A DNA stretch of 64,000 nucleotides, taken from positions 372,001-436,000 of the forward strand of contig JACEFO010002724.1 in the NCBI GenBank assembly GCA_015342445.1, in the 5' to 3' direction. This DNA comes from Digitaria exilis (Eukaryota; Streptophyta; Magnoliopsida; Poales; Poaceae). The position numbers were made by a program, and so were the translations under genes. Positions 22,858 through 34,209 of this stretch are shown in pieces; the stretch's first letter is position 1, and every line of letters begins with the position of its first letter. The notes below the pieces were generated by a model that saw only the letters and a program-made list of their open reading frames with translations, was not told the origin of the DNA and ran no database searches.

Positions 22858-23116
22858 CTCCCTCCGTTTATAAATCTAAGTCGTATAAGAGTTGGGGAAA
22901 AGTCAGTCAAAATAGATTTTGATCCTTAATTTCTCTCATAATATAATATCAATTGGTAAAGACTTAATGTTATCTCAAAATAGCTTTAAGTACAAATATA
23001 TTGATGTAAATTTTATATACTAAATGTATTTATATTTTAACTAATTGTTGGTCAAAATTTGTGAAGTTTGACTTTTGGCTGATCCTAATACGACTTATAT
23101 TTCTGGACGGAGGGAG
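22858..23116. mobile_element. Stowaway-like MITE
   Basis: 259 bp with CTCCCTCCGTTTATAAATCT at the left and its inverted counterpart (ttatatttctggacggaggg, then ag) at the right, flanked by TA on both sides (22856-22857 and 23117-23118). Confidence 0.92.
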
Positions 23117-23364
23117 TACATACCAGCCTATAGACTTGATACTAATGTTAATATGCCTTTCGGTACCGGTCACTAGTGAATTGATGAAATGCTAATGAAT
23201 CAAAGATATTTGGATCTATGGTTCACTTAGTTTGGCTAGAAATTTGAAGTAGTTAACATAAGCTCTTTTTTTTCCAGTGAAGTTGAAGCTACTATGCTCA
23301 GCTCTGTGCGCTTCCAATCTGAAGTAAACCACAATTACACATCTTCACTGTTCATGCAAGACAA

Positions 23365-23520
23365 GGGTGTGTTTAGATTGAGAAAGATTCTCGAAAAAAA
23401 CACGGTATACTATAAAATACTGTAGATGAATAATATTCTGTGAGTTGGAGGGATATTATAAATAGAAAAAAGTTGGATGAATAGTATTTTTGGGAAATCT
23501 TTTGGGAGCTAAACGGGGCC
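23365..23520 (+). mobile_element. M1 MITE copy 5
   Basis: 156 bp from 'gggtgtgtttagattgag' to 'gagctaaacggggcc' with the family interior (tgtagatgaataatattctg). The flanking triplets are not identical. Confidence 0.75.
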
Positions 23521-25125
23521 TACAATGACTTACAGGTATCAGAGATTGTATTAATTAGGCTTTTGGGCTGTCTACTGTGTTTCTGTCAAGCTAGGGACAT
23601 CTGGCCCAACAATAATATGGGACCCTTTGCCACTTCAATTTCAAGGTTTGAATATCCTATGTCATTAATTTCCATATCTCCTTTGATTAATCTAGAGATG
23701 AACCCTTTGTGGCTATACATGCATGAACGTCACAATACTCTATAAACAATAATCACATGATTGCGCTCCTGCCCTGTGCTACCATGTGGAGCTATAATTT
23801 TTAATCGAGAAACCACCGCAAGATCTCCATTAGTGCCCGCCCAGTATGTTTACCGCCCATACGTGATAGGACTACTTTCTTTGCTATCAAAATTGAATGA
23901 ATCCAGAATCATGCTGGATTTCGTTTCATGTCTTGGAGAAATGCACGGACAACGACGTAGCTATCTCTTGGTCGCTAGCTTCCACCTGTATGTTTCCAAT
24001 TCTCTCTTGCTTGCCAGATTATTGAGAATATTTTTCCCAGATTCTTGTTAGTGTGGTAGTTGACAAATCCTAGAACTACGTCCTATCGCTTTCGATGGTC
24101 TCTTTCTTAAACTTGTAATCATCTTATTAGTTAATCCGAGGTCTCAAACAAGAGTTTCTGGAGGGGGGAGTGGGAGATCCATCGACGGGTCGAGTTGTTA
24201 TTATCGCCCGTTTTGGGTTTTTTTATTACTTGTCCAGCCCTTGAGAATCACCAAAGCCTTTAAAGTCACTAAACCAGCTAATGCACCCAACAAACACTAC
24301 TGAAAAAAAAACCGATCTTTGATCTCATATATTTGTACCGGCTGCGTAAAGGTCTGGCACTACATGATCACTTCTAGTACCTGCTTGTGTTTTCAACTAG
24401 CTAGTACTAAAAGTAGACCATGTACCAACTGATATTAAATAGGTCTCCATGAATGAATGCAAAAGGACATCATGCGTTTCCTAGGTACAATGTGATCTGT
24501 AGGTGAGCTGCTAAGGAGGTTACATGCTAGGAAGGAGGTCGCGGGTTTGAATCCCATGTACCACGCACACGCATATTTCACATGAAAAATTGTGTGGCTA
24601 ATGATACCTTTTAGTACCTGGTATCATTTGTGTGACTGATGATACCTTTAGTGCCATGTTCACATTGCATGTTTCCACATTTTCAGCTTTGCATGCAATG
24701 TTAGATGAATAGGCATAATTACTTCAAGAGATGAGAATATCTCACATTTTAACACTATTGCAAAAGCGTCAAAATGATAGTTTCTGTAATAGTTTTCCAT
24801 AGTGTGCTACATTTTTTTTTTCTGTGGGCACTAATACAGGCAACATGTATTTTTCACAAATCTGACATTACGCGAGAGATAAACTTCATGTGCATGAAAA
24901 CATTTTACCCTTCCTTGGGTGAGCAGGTAGATAGATATGCATGCTGACGCTCTGACGTTGATCTGTGTGCCTCTGCGCTTTCCAAACACAAGACTGCCTT
25001 GCCTTGTCCCTGCACTTTTTGCTGACGTGGAATGGATAATCGTGCCAGCGACCAGTGACACCTCAGCTAGCGTCGACGGTCGACCCCATCAGCCGTTAAT
25101 TGCCGCTCAACTGTTACGATAGCAA
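23521..25125. other. Intergenic, no gene recognised
   Basis: 1.6 kb without a supported frame. A T-arm-like word (gggtttgaatccc, 24543-24555) occurs without a tRNA fold. Confidence 0.5.
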
Positions 25126-25286
25126 GGCCGTGTTTAGTTCCTAAAATTACTTTTTACTTCCTATTTATCTCCCTCACAGAACACGCATTCTCAAAAATTT
25201 CTTTTTCCCTTTCCTATTCATCCCCTTACATAACATGCATCCCAGAAAAAAAAAGTACTTTTTTCCCACCACAGTTAAACACGGCC
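25126..25286 (-). mobile_element. M1-related MITE with CAA duplication
   Basis: 161 bp with ends ggccgtgtttagttcc and cagttaaacacggcc, and CAA on both sides (25123-25125 and 25287-25289). The interior (ctatttatctccctcacagaac, cctattcatcccctt) is the reverse of the M1 interior, so it is a diverged family member. Confidence 0.8.
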
Positions 25287-25565
25287 CAAATTGCAACCAT
25301 GCGTCTCCTCTCTGTCAGTGAACAGGGAAAGAAATGAAATGGCCGGTCCCCTGGTTGCTGGCTGTGGCGAGGCTCGAATCGGCCAATCAGGGGAGTACCT
25401 GTCGGAAGAGCAGCCCATAGGATTTCACCAAACACCCATAGAGTTTCATCAGAAATATTATGTCCCCCCTCGCATCGTCGTCACCACGTTGGAACGATGC
25501 CCACAGTTGCGTGCATTCCTCTGGATTTGAGTCGCCATGGAATTAAAAAAGATAATAAGGAGAAA

Positions 25566-26255
25566 ATTCGGTTTTTCACCCTCCAACTGTCAAAAAAGTC
25601 TAAATTTTAATCCACAACTACAAAACCAGACGCATCATCTAACTATCCAAACCAGACAGAATTGACTCTTTGTGTAGTTTTGAAGGTGATTTTTTATTTT
25701 ACAGAAATAGGAAAACTGTTATTTATTCTAAAAAATTCATAACTAATTTATTTTTTAAAATTATGAAATCAGAGGCAAAGGGCCTGTTCGCTGCAGCTGA
25801 ACGGGTGTTGTTCTGCACTGCAGCTGCTAGCCGTTGCCTCTGTGGCAACTGTTGCCGCTGCAGCAGCTGCAGCTGTAGGCAGCGCAGCGAACAGGCCCAA
25901 AGTTTTTTTCTAAAATGTAACCTACCTATCGGCATACTATTTATGCTATTTGGGTAGTATCTATTGATATTGCTAGTGTTTTATTGTTTTTAAAAAATAC
26001 TTAGAGTAAAAACAAATAATATGGAAACATTTTTGGAAACAATTGACACTGATTTCATAATTTTCTAAATTGTTACGAATTCCATATATTAAATTAGTTT
26101 TTACAGTTTATGAAAAATAGAAAACCACATTCGAAACCATCCAAAGGGCCAGTTGTCTATTTTTTATAGTTGGATGGTCATCGGTGTCCGCTTTTATAGT
26201 TATAGGTTGAAATCAAGCTTTTGTAAACATGGAGGGTGAAAAATAGACTTTTAAG
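25566..26255. mobile_element. Long-TIR foldback element with nested MITE
   Basis: The left arm 'tttttcaccctccaactg' and the right arm 'catggagggtgaaaaa' are inverted, and internal motifs pair as well (ctaactatccaaaccaga versus atagttggatggtc). About 690 bp with a non-coding AT-rich centre. The long degenerate arms suggest a Mutator-like or foldback type. A GC-rich 119-bp MITE lies inside. Confidence 0.55.
25780..25898. mobile_element. Small hAT-like MITE rich in CTGCAG
   Basis: 119 bp, ends GGGCCTGTTCGCTGC and GCAGCGAACAGGCCC. The interior is made of ctgcagctg-type words, giving a strong hairpin. The surrounding sequence is very AT-rich, so this is a clear insertion. The TSD is ambiguous (AAA only). 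Confidence 0.6.
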
Positions 26256-26311
26256 ATTATTGCAGCTACTTTCAACGTTCTAATATAAGTGCATCCAAAA
26301 CATTTCACTTA

Positions 26312-26540
26312 GAGCAAGGCTAATAATACAGCCTGATGCTGGTTGTATACATTTATATAGCCTACCTCTTAGCTCACTCATATAATGGTTAAGCCTTCAC
26401 CATAATTATAGGGCCCACATGTCTCTCTCACAAGTTATCTTGGTTCTTGTGCCTTAGCGGGCTGCAATCTTACAGCCCACATCTTCTCTCTCATCCACGT
26501 CAGCATTCAGCTTTCTCCCAGCCCACTATTATACTTGCTC
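26312..26540. mobile_element. Tourist-like MITE, third family
   Basis: 229 bp beginning gagcaaggctaataatac and ending cccactattatacttgctc, with TTA on both sides (26309-26311 and 26541-26543). Confidence 0.85.
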
Positions 26541-26849
26541 TTATCCTCACGTACTCTGAGGAAACTACCTACCGGGACATAGAATACACTTATACACAAT
26601 GTAGATAAGCATCCATCTCAATATAGTTAAATACAACGATATTAATATTATGATAACTTACTCGATGACCCCTCATACCAAAAGGGTGTCTATATGATCA
26701 GTAGCGGAGGAAAGGGGCCATGGCCCCATACAGTTACACAGATACGAATATACATCTCGATATGACATTGATCTGAAAACACATGTAATACATTACAGCA
26801 TGTTTCAATAAATTAATTAATAAATGTCATCTAAAGGTCTGCAAAAATG

Positions 26850-27480
26850 CTACGCTCAAACAAAACACGAAACTATTGGATGTTATTGGAAGATTCTGAC
26901 ACAATGTGCATGCACACCAATAACAACGCACTGGACAGCAGCCGACGAGTGCTAAGGTATGTCAAATATACCATGGGTGTAGGCCTCAAGTTAACCAGAT
27001 CATCGTCAATACTTGTAAGTGGTGTTCAGATGCAGATTGGCTGTCTGCATAGATGACAGACGCTCAACTCGAGGCTTTGCAATTTTCCTTGGTCATAATC
27101 TCATATCTTGGAGTGCCCCTAAGCAGGCCACCATGTCATGATCTAGTACTAAGGTTGAGTACAAGGTGATAGCAAATGCTACTGTAGAAATCATATGGGT
27201 TCAATCATTACTTCAAGAGTTAGGAATCAAAAGTCCTTCATCTGCAAGGTTGTGTTGTGATAACATTGGAGCTACCTACCTCTGTGTGAATCCCGTCTTC
27301 CACGCACGTATAAAATATATAGAGATTTACTATCACTTTGGTAGAGAACGTGTGTGTCAGAAACTTCTTGATGCTTGGTTTATTGACACAAAGAGATCAA
27401 GTTCCTGATAGGTTTACCAAACCTCTCATGGTACGCAAGATGGAAGAATTCAAGAACAAGCTAAACCTGGCATGGGCTAG
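26850..27480 (+). pseudogene. Ty1/copia pol remnant (end of RT and RNase H)
   Basis: The plus strand has LRYVKYTMGVGLKL, then in other frames DDRRSTRGFAIFLG and KVEYKVIANATVEIIWVQSLL, then ELGIKSPSSARLCCDN and HARIKYIEIYYHFGRERV. These are the C-terminal RT and RNase H motifs of copia polyproteins (the usual ...STAEAEY..., ...LWCDN..A..., ..R.KHIEI..HF.RE.V order). Stops and shifts are present. It is followed at once by a purine tract and an LTR. Confidence 0.88.
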
Positions 27481-27498
27481 TTAAGATTGAGGGAGGAT

Positions 27499-27725
27499 GT
27501 TAGCCAACGTGATATTCTTTGTATGGAATGTACATGATTTATTATTTGGTCACACTCTGATTGATTCATGTCTTATAGATTAGATTGACATTTGATTGTA
27601 TTCAGGGTAATTTGGTCATGTATCAATCACTGTGTAACCTGCCACACTAGGGGTATGGTTGTTCCCAGTAGTATAAATATATGACATGGCCCCTAACAAG
27701 GGTTCAATGCTTCCTAAAACCTTCC
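27499..27725 (+). mobile_element. Copia 3' LTR (5' part), right border uncertain
   Basis: The polypurine tract ttgagggagga ends at 27498, and TGTTAGCCAACG starts the LTR at 27499. A TATA-like box (tataaatatatga) lies at about 27671-27683, followed by the transcribed part. The right end was not located. The left LTR and most of the internal region are absent. Confidence 0.65.
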
Positions 27726-28240
27726 ACTACAACCGGAGGCTCCATGCTCGCGTTGCTTGCCCATGTGCATCGCCGTCATCCACCGGCGGCCACAACTCCT
27801 CCGTATGGCATGTCTTTTTCTTGCATGCACTTTATTGGATCATTTCCTCCATCGGCTTCATGTCTTTCCATCCATAGTTGCCTTTTCTGCTCGAACCACG
27901 GCGGCACGCACGACAACTGAGCTCAGATTCGTGTGGCGTTGTCATTGTGAGCTTTCAAGGTACCGGGAGTATATGAGATGACGGTAAGATTTGCTTGGTA
28001 TGCATGCGACAAGGTGCTAGCGTTAGTGGCAGGGTAGCATTAGGGATACGTGCAATCGGATACACAACATAAATATTGAATACTAAAACTAATTTTCCTA
28101 CAATAAGACGATCATGACCCATATTGTTGTGTTAGGTTGTTTGACTTCAACATGCTTATATATGAATTTTAGAGAAACAGATACAATCGGTACATGGACA
28201 TTTACATTATTATATAAAGAAGATAATTGGAATAAGAGAT
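27726..28240. other. Intergenic, no gene recognised
   Basis: The first part (to about 27980) is moderately GC-rich with short frames and may still belong to the copia LTR. The rest is AT-rich without features. Confidence 0.4.
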
Positions 28241-29439
28241 ACCACCCCCCCATCCCCGTCTTCTAAAAGTTACACATCCTAGCGATATGTCCTAAGATAA
28301 CTCATTTCATGTGAATCCCATTTTAAAGTACCTTTTCCATTGAACACGGAAAATCTCTTAAGTTACATCATTATACTTGGATCCCACTTTAAATCACTTT
28401 TCTTTAAGCATACAACAAGGGACGATATCTATACCATACACACACTCAAGCATCAGACAGAAAAGGTAATTAAAAAGCACTACAAACAAAACTGAAACTA
28501 ATAACATGCAGTCATTCCAGGCACGAAAGGAGCATGGAGAAAAATCAGAAAAATAGAAAAGGCTAAATTTGCATCATTTCGTAGCAAATCCACATGGTAT
28601 GGTCACTATGCCCATTAGGTAGAGTTACAAATAGTAAAACAGTTTCGCTTACATCACTCAGATAACATGAGTTGAGATGCCCTAAATTCAAAACTCCCTT
28701 CACATAAACTTATTTGAATTATACCATGCACTTAGATATAAATTTGGTCGGAACATAACAAAATGGTACATTCTACATTAGTTTAAAAAGGGAGAGAAAT
28801 TGGGTGGGAATATATTTTCACATGAAAGCTAGAGTCATGGATGAACATGCCAACCTACTAGAAACTTATAAATCCTAGAGATGTGGATGAATTAAGACAT
28901 CTTTCCATAAAAGTCCACTTTAAACTATCATATGCTAGACATGGCAAATTCCTCAAGTTACATCATATGTGAATTGCACCATAAACAAACTTCTTCAATA
29001 CATTATAACGGATATCCACAACATGTGTACAATCTAGCATAAGAAGGAGGAATGGGTAATTAAAAATACATTACAAATAAAAGTGACGCTAACCTAAGCA
29101 ATTATTCACGTAAAAAAAAAGGAGAATGAAGAAGAATCAATAAATAGAAAGCTAACTTTCACATCAGAAATGCTGCATGTATGTTCGCACTTGCACTTGC
29201 TACCATGAATGAAAAGAAATAAAACACCATATCACCACATCACGAGACTTATCTCTTATCCCTTGGCAAGGAACTGGCATGGGTTAGAGCACAACATGGA
29301 GCACCAAATTCTGACACAACAGATGTGCACACTTTAAACTGAACTATGTGCTAGATATGCATAGTGAATTCTTAAGCTCCCTAAACCCCATATCACCACA
29401 TCATGAGACTTATTTCTTATCCCTAGGCAAGAAACCGCT

Positions 29440-30430
29440 TGTCGGTGCCTGATTTGGTCACACCGGCACTAACTAGTGATCGCGTCGCTAACTCTGCGTG
29501 GGATGGCGGCTTAGGTCAATCAGTCTTTGGACACGAGGTTTTATCCTGGTTCCGGCCGTGAGGCCGTACGTCCAGCAGTGGTGCGTAGCACCGGGTTTCG
29601 TGTTGCTCGTAGTAGGGGGGTTACAAGCGGGGAGGGAGAGGGGATTGAGCTCCCAAGTCCCGATGATGTGCGCGTGTTGAGTGTATATGAGTTGGACTGA
29701 GAATGGCCCGTCCTCTTTGACGTGCTTGGCTCCCTCCCCTTTTATAGCTTAAGGATGAGGAAAGCCGTACAAAGAGATCGTGGTGAACATGCTATTTGGT
29801 ACACTGTGGCGCCATGTCGTGCACTGTGCTGGCGGGAATCACGCCTTCCAACCTTGGCTGACGGCACTTCTTGTTAGCCAGCCATTGCTTCGAGGGGTGT
29901 TGATCGAGGGTGGAAGCGGCGATGTGTCTTTTCGTCATTCCTCGGAGGTCCTTCTTCGAGGCCCTGCGTCCTGATCCTGGGGAAGACTGGTCGTGGAGTT
30001 GTTGACGTCGTGGTACGACCTATCACCGGCCCTGTCTACACAGGACCTGGTTCAGGGGCACAGTGCTTGGCTCAGTCGGAGGCGACCGGTGTCCCATCTG
30101 AGGCATGGCGAAGCGGAGTGTGCGGTCATGTCCCGCATTTTATTGCGTCCAGGGTAGAGTCTTCGAGGTCGGCTCGGGGGTCTCGACCGCAGGGGGGGTC
30201 GACCATGACGAGGACCCCCGTTCGAGGGCAAGGGATACCCTCGAACGAGACGGAGATTCCCGTTCGAGGGCATGGGGTGCCCTCGAACAAGACGGATATT
30301 CCTCTCTCGGGGGCGCCGTTGTGATGGGCTGTTCTCGGGCCGCCGCGCCTTGGGCTTCCATGCTGAGGCCTTCTTGCTGGGCCAACTTGGGGCGTTGCTT
30401 TTGGTGTACCCCGTAGCTTGGTACCCGACA
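29440..30430 (-). mobile_element. Solo LTR, TGTCGG...CCGACA type (gypsy-like)
   Basis: 991 bp starting TGTCGGTGCCTG and ending GGTACCCGACA, flanked by the exact duplication CCGCT (29435-29439 and 30431-30435). A TATA box on the minus strand (TATAAAA, complement at 29740-29746) sets the orientation, so the LTR begins TGTCGGGTACC. It is much more GC-rich than its host repeats. There is no PBS or coding sequence, hence a solo LTR. U3 contains a two-unit palindromic repeat (30222-30302). The superfamily is inferred from LTR style only. Confidence 0.9.
30222..30302. repeat. Two-unit palindromic repeat in LTR U3
   Basis: Two 42-bp units. Each has GTTCGAGGG and CCCTCGAAC as perfect arms, extended to 11 bp (GTTCGAGGGCA/TGCCCTCGAAC) in the second, and each is followed by '.agacgga.att'. 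Relative to the minus-strand TATA box it lies in U3, upstream. Confidence 0.8.
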
Positions 30431-30960
30431 CCGCTATTGGTTGAAACACCTAACATGGAACAACAAATTCTAATACAACTTATGTGCACACTTTAAACTA
30501 ACTTTTGTGCTAGACATAGCGTATTCCTTAAGTTACATAACCATACATGGATCTCAACTTAAAAAAACTTTTTGAGATAACAAGGGATATCTATAGCATA
30601 CATACACTTTAGCATAAGGAGAAAAAGGTAATTAAAAAGGCATAAAGGACAAAAGTAAACATAACTTTTGTATTGATTCATGGTAAGGAAAGGAGCATAA
30701 ATACAAAATAAAGAAACATGAAAAAGTTAACATTACCGCTACTCACAAAAAAAAAATCTACAAGGTATGTCCATAATCACATCATGTGGGTTGCATGTAC
30801 ATTTCCACTCGCACTTGTTGTCGTGAATGAAAAGAAATAGAACCTAATATCACCACATCATAAGGCTCATCCTTATCCCTTGGCAAGAGATTAGCATAGG
30901 ATAGAACAACCATACTCCTACAAGCATGCTTGTCACGATGAGCAAAGCCATGCGACGTAT

Positions 30961-33590
30961 CAATCCAACCCAAAAAAGATCATGGAGAAAGGGTGTAAAG
31001 CTTCTCGTTGTGCCAATATCACGAGAACAAGATGTGCTATGCATATCTAGAGAAAATGTATGCAACTTTACACGTAATGTATAGATAAACATGTCATAAT
31101 TGTACTAAAATAAAGACAAATTAAACTAGAGTTAGACACATCACTTCACCTCTTTCTCCCTTGAGTTATGAAAAACCTCCAATAAACCAAAAACAACTTT
31201 ATTTAGATCCAAAGGAAAAAGAGTCCAGCTTTCTATTTGAAAGGCCTTAGAGCCTAATTGTAGATTGACCCTAGAAAATGGGAAATTAGTACATTGATCC
31301 TACCTTTCATAAAGAGAACTTTACATAAATTATATGCTTAATAGTAAGGTCATTGGGATCTTCTAAAATATTAAAACTAGTTAGAGAATGTGGTAGCACA
31401 TTAAATTGTATATTCAACAAATGCACCAATACTGAAACCCTACCACAATACGAACAACATTTGACACTCTACTAATTCACTTTGCATCTTCGTTCACCCA
31501 CTTCTTTATTCAATTGGTCTTAGAGATTGAGTAGGAGGATTGCCTTAGGCCCATATCTTGGAATGTTGTGTCATGGGTTAGCGATACCCCCTAACTAAAG
31601 CACTCCTTGAGAGGAGATAAATTTGTTCTATTTGTACACTAGACAATGTCATCAAAAGATAATTTATTTGTAATAGTTGTTTGTTCTTCACAAAGGAGAA
31701 AAAGGATCCACTAGCACAATTGTACACTAGGATGTTGAACTTCTAACCGTGTGGTGGAATAAAACGTGAGGAGAAATAGAAGAAAGAGAAGAGGTGATTC
31801 ATTCACTAGGTTACCCACTAGTGTCAGTGTTTAGGGTGGCTCCCTGGCAAGAGGTATCCGAGGTAGTCGATTGTTAATGGGGTTTCGCTGAGCTGATCAT
31901 GAACTTAAACTAGAACATGAGACAACATTTAGATAGGTTGGGCATGCTAAATAGCGCAATACCCTACATCATGTATAATATATGGCAAGTCTATCCTCAT
32001 TGGATTATAGTTGTTTTAGGGGAGGTCCTAGTCAAACTAGAACTCTATGTTCTTCCTTTCTACTAGATACTGGGGACCATCCCCGATAATTGCTGATGCA
32101 TGCCACTCAAGCTATCTCCGTCGTGAAATAAGATTGGGAATACCACAAATGCACTACCTTCCTATGTGCAAACCTCTTCTCTCCCCAAAAGTAGAATGGA
32201 AAATTAACGATGCCAGAGAGAGTCATAAGAGGCAACCACTTCAACTTGACACTCATAGGATTGATAGGGTTGTTGAAGTAACATGAGTGTGGATGAGCTC
32301 ATTGGCATCACCAAAGTCCCATTTGCCAACAATTAAAAGGCCACATGTAGGGCGAGTGGCTTCATTTGGAAGAAAGCTAGGGTTCACTAAGAGGGCAATT
32401 GAGATGGATTGCGAGAGTATGAATTCTCTCTAGTAAACGACATGCCTCCCCTTATGTACAATGGGGCAACCTTATTATAGAAAGTGATGCCTTTTCGTGT
32501 TTGTTTCGATTAACCCTAGCACGTTCGCTTCAGCCTTTCCGTCATGTCCTGCCTCTAGTGGTAGTTGGGCTCTAGGGCGACATTGTCCCTCTGAACATCT
32601 CACGTTGTAGGCTAGGCGTGTAAAGGGGTCTGTCAGTATGTGGTCCTGTTGCCTAAGTAATGATTCATACGTGTGCATCCCTTCAGCTGTCCCCTAGGCC
32701 TAGTAAGTAGGTGGATAAATGACATTTGTCCTTGTTTCCTTGGCCGATCCGCTAGTCAATATGTTAGGACCCAAGAGTCCACTCTTCCAAAGGAGCCTAT
32801 CAAGGATGACTCGATCGGTCAGTCGGGCGCATATCCCAACCTTGGGTCCATTTAGTCGTTCGTTCTTCCTAGGATTGGGCTTGGTCGAAGGCAAAGTAGC
32901 CCAAGCAGCTTGCTCAAGTTTTGCGGTCTATACCGGTACCTAGGGTACACCCCACACTTCCTCGTCACGATATTATCGTCACGTTTCCTCGTCATGATAC
33001 CCAACCATACTATGATGTACTATGTGTAAGAAGGGATGATCTATATAAGAATATTAGTCGAAAGTAAGTTGACTTGAAATCAAAAGAAGAATAGGTGTGA
33101 GCGATGTCGGTTCATTACATGGCCCGCTCATAGTTTGAAACCGAAACATGTGTGAGCTATGGTTTCCTGTAGGCCCGATATATACAAACCGGTCGTAGCG
33201 GACACAAAACGAATGACATATACCAGAAATTAGCACACGACAAAGCGATGGTGCTTCAAAGCTGACGAACAAAACAAGTATAATTGACATTTCCACGCTA
33301 ATGCATTGAACCAAATATGGTCCTTTTAATTGCATATCCCTCTTGTTTTAACAAAAAAAAAGGTCCTCTATGCAAATAACCAGACATGGCCCTGATGGTT
33401 TGAAGTTTTCCGTTTTAAAAATTAGAAATATATGAGTAGTGTACCCTATAACTACTGGTGACCTCAATTCAATTACAGGGAAAGAGGGGGGCAAGTGCAA
33501 AAAAGGAAAAATTGTAGAGACGCCCGTTGCGTTGGTCCGGTGGAGCCTTGGACCAAATCCTCTCATGCACAACTCACGTCTCTCTAACCA
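30961..33590. other. Intergenic, no gene recognised
   Basis: About 2.6 kb with only short open frames. I see no convincing protein similarity, terminal repeat pair or RNA gene. Confidence 0.5.
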
Positions 33591-33599
33591 TGGTTATTT

Positions 33600-34209
33600 G
33601 CTAACCCGCCTCACCCCCTACTTGAGGCACACCACCCCTGCGCACGAACACACAGCACGGACGCCAAGAACGAGTGAAGGCTGTGAGCAGGAGTTGGGAG
33701 GCAGAGCCGGCCAGTGGGGGGCGCCGGGACGTGGGGGCCGTGGTGCCAGTGAGCGAGAGTTACTGGTGCTGCGCCGGCCGCCGAGAGGGACGAGTGGTGG
33801 TGCCATCTCGGGAGTGTGGGAGCGGCGGCGCCGGCGCTGTGCCAGATCTGCCACCCCGCCAGCGGCAGGCCACCATTGCTGGTGGCTGAGTCTCCGCATT
33901 GGTTCAGGTACGGCTGGGGTTAGAGAGAGGGCTCAGCTCGCTCCACTCGGCCGCCGCTAGCGCTCGCTCCGCTCGGCCGTCCTGCTCCTGCCTCGCTAGC
34001 GCTCCGCTCGCCGCCGCCGCCCGTCAGCTCGCCCCAGTTCCTCTGGACTCTGGTCCTGGTCTGGTGCGCGGTGCGCCGGCCCCGGGTCACCTCGCCGGCA
34101 GCTGACCCGGAGCCCGAGGATCCACCTGAGCGGGTGCCGGCCGCTGCCGCGCCGCCACTGGCCGTGGCTTGCCGGAAGGAGACACCAAGCTCCTTCAAGT
34201 CTCATCTCA
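33600..34209 (+). other. Possible 5' non-coding exon of the PI4K gene
   Basis: A sharply GC-rich block in AT-rich surroundings that ends at a plausible donor (catctcag|gtttttatc, 34209/34210). The next strong acceptor is ttttcttacag|gatctaac at 35309/35310, 264 bases before the PI4K ATG. A GC-rich leader exon with a ~1.1-kb leader intron is common in grass genes, but nothing here proves transcription. Open frames in it have no ATG-led similarity to known proteins. Confidence 0.35.

Larger units (their letters stand above)
28241..30960. repeat. Degenerate ~585-bp tandem repeats, interrupted by a solo LTR
   Basis: Three diverged copies share the same ordered words: 'gctagacat(a/g)gc..attcct.aagttacat' (near 28930, 29350, 30512; partial at 28345), 'ggtaattaaaaa' (28465, 29055, 30627), and 'gaatgaaaagaaat..a.ac..atatcaccacatca' (29203, 30823). 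Spacing between 'ggtaattaaaaa' words is about 590 bp, and about 576 bp once the LTR is removed. No coding frame. Origin is unknown; it could be a retroelement UTR repeat or a local duplication. Confidence 0.65.

Noticed and set aside
24543..24555. tRNA T-arm-like words here and at 13345-13360
   Set aside because: No acceptor, D or anticodon stems can be placed around them; possibly SINE-like B boxes but no A box or tail was found.
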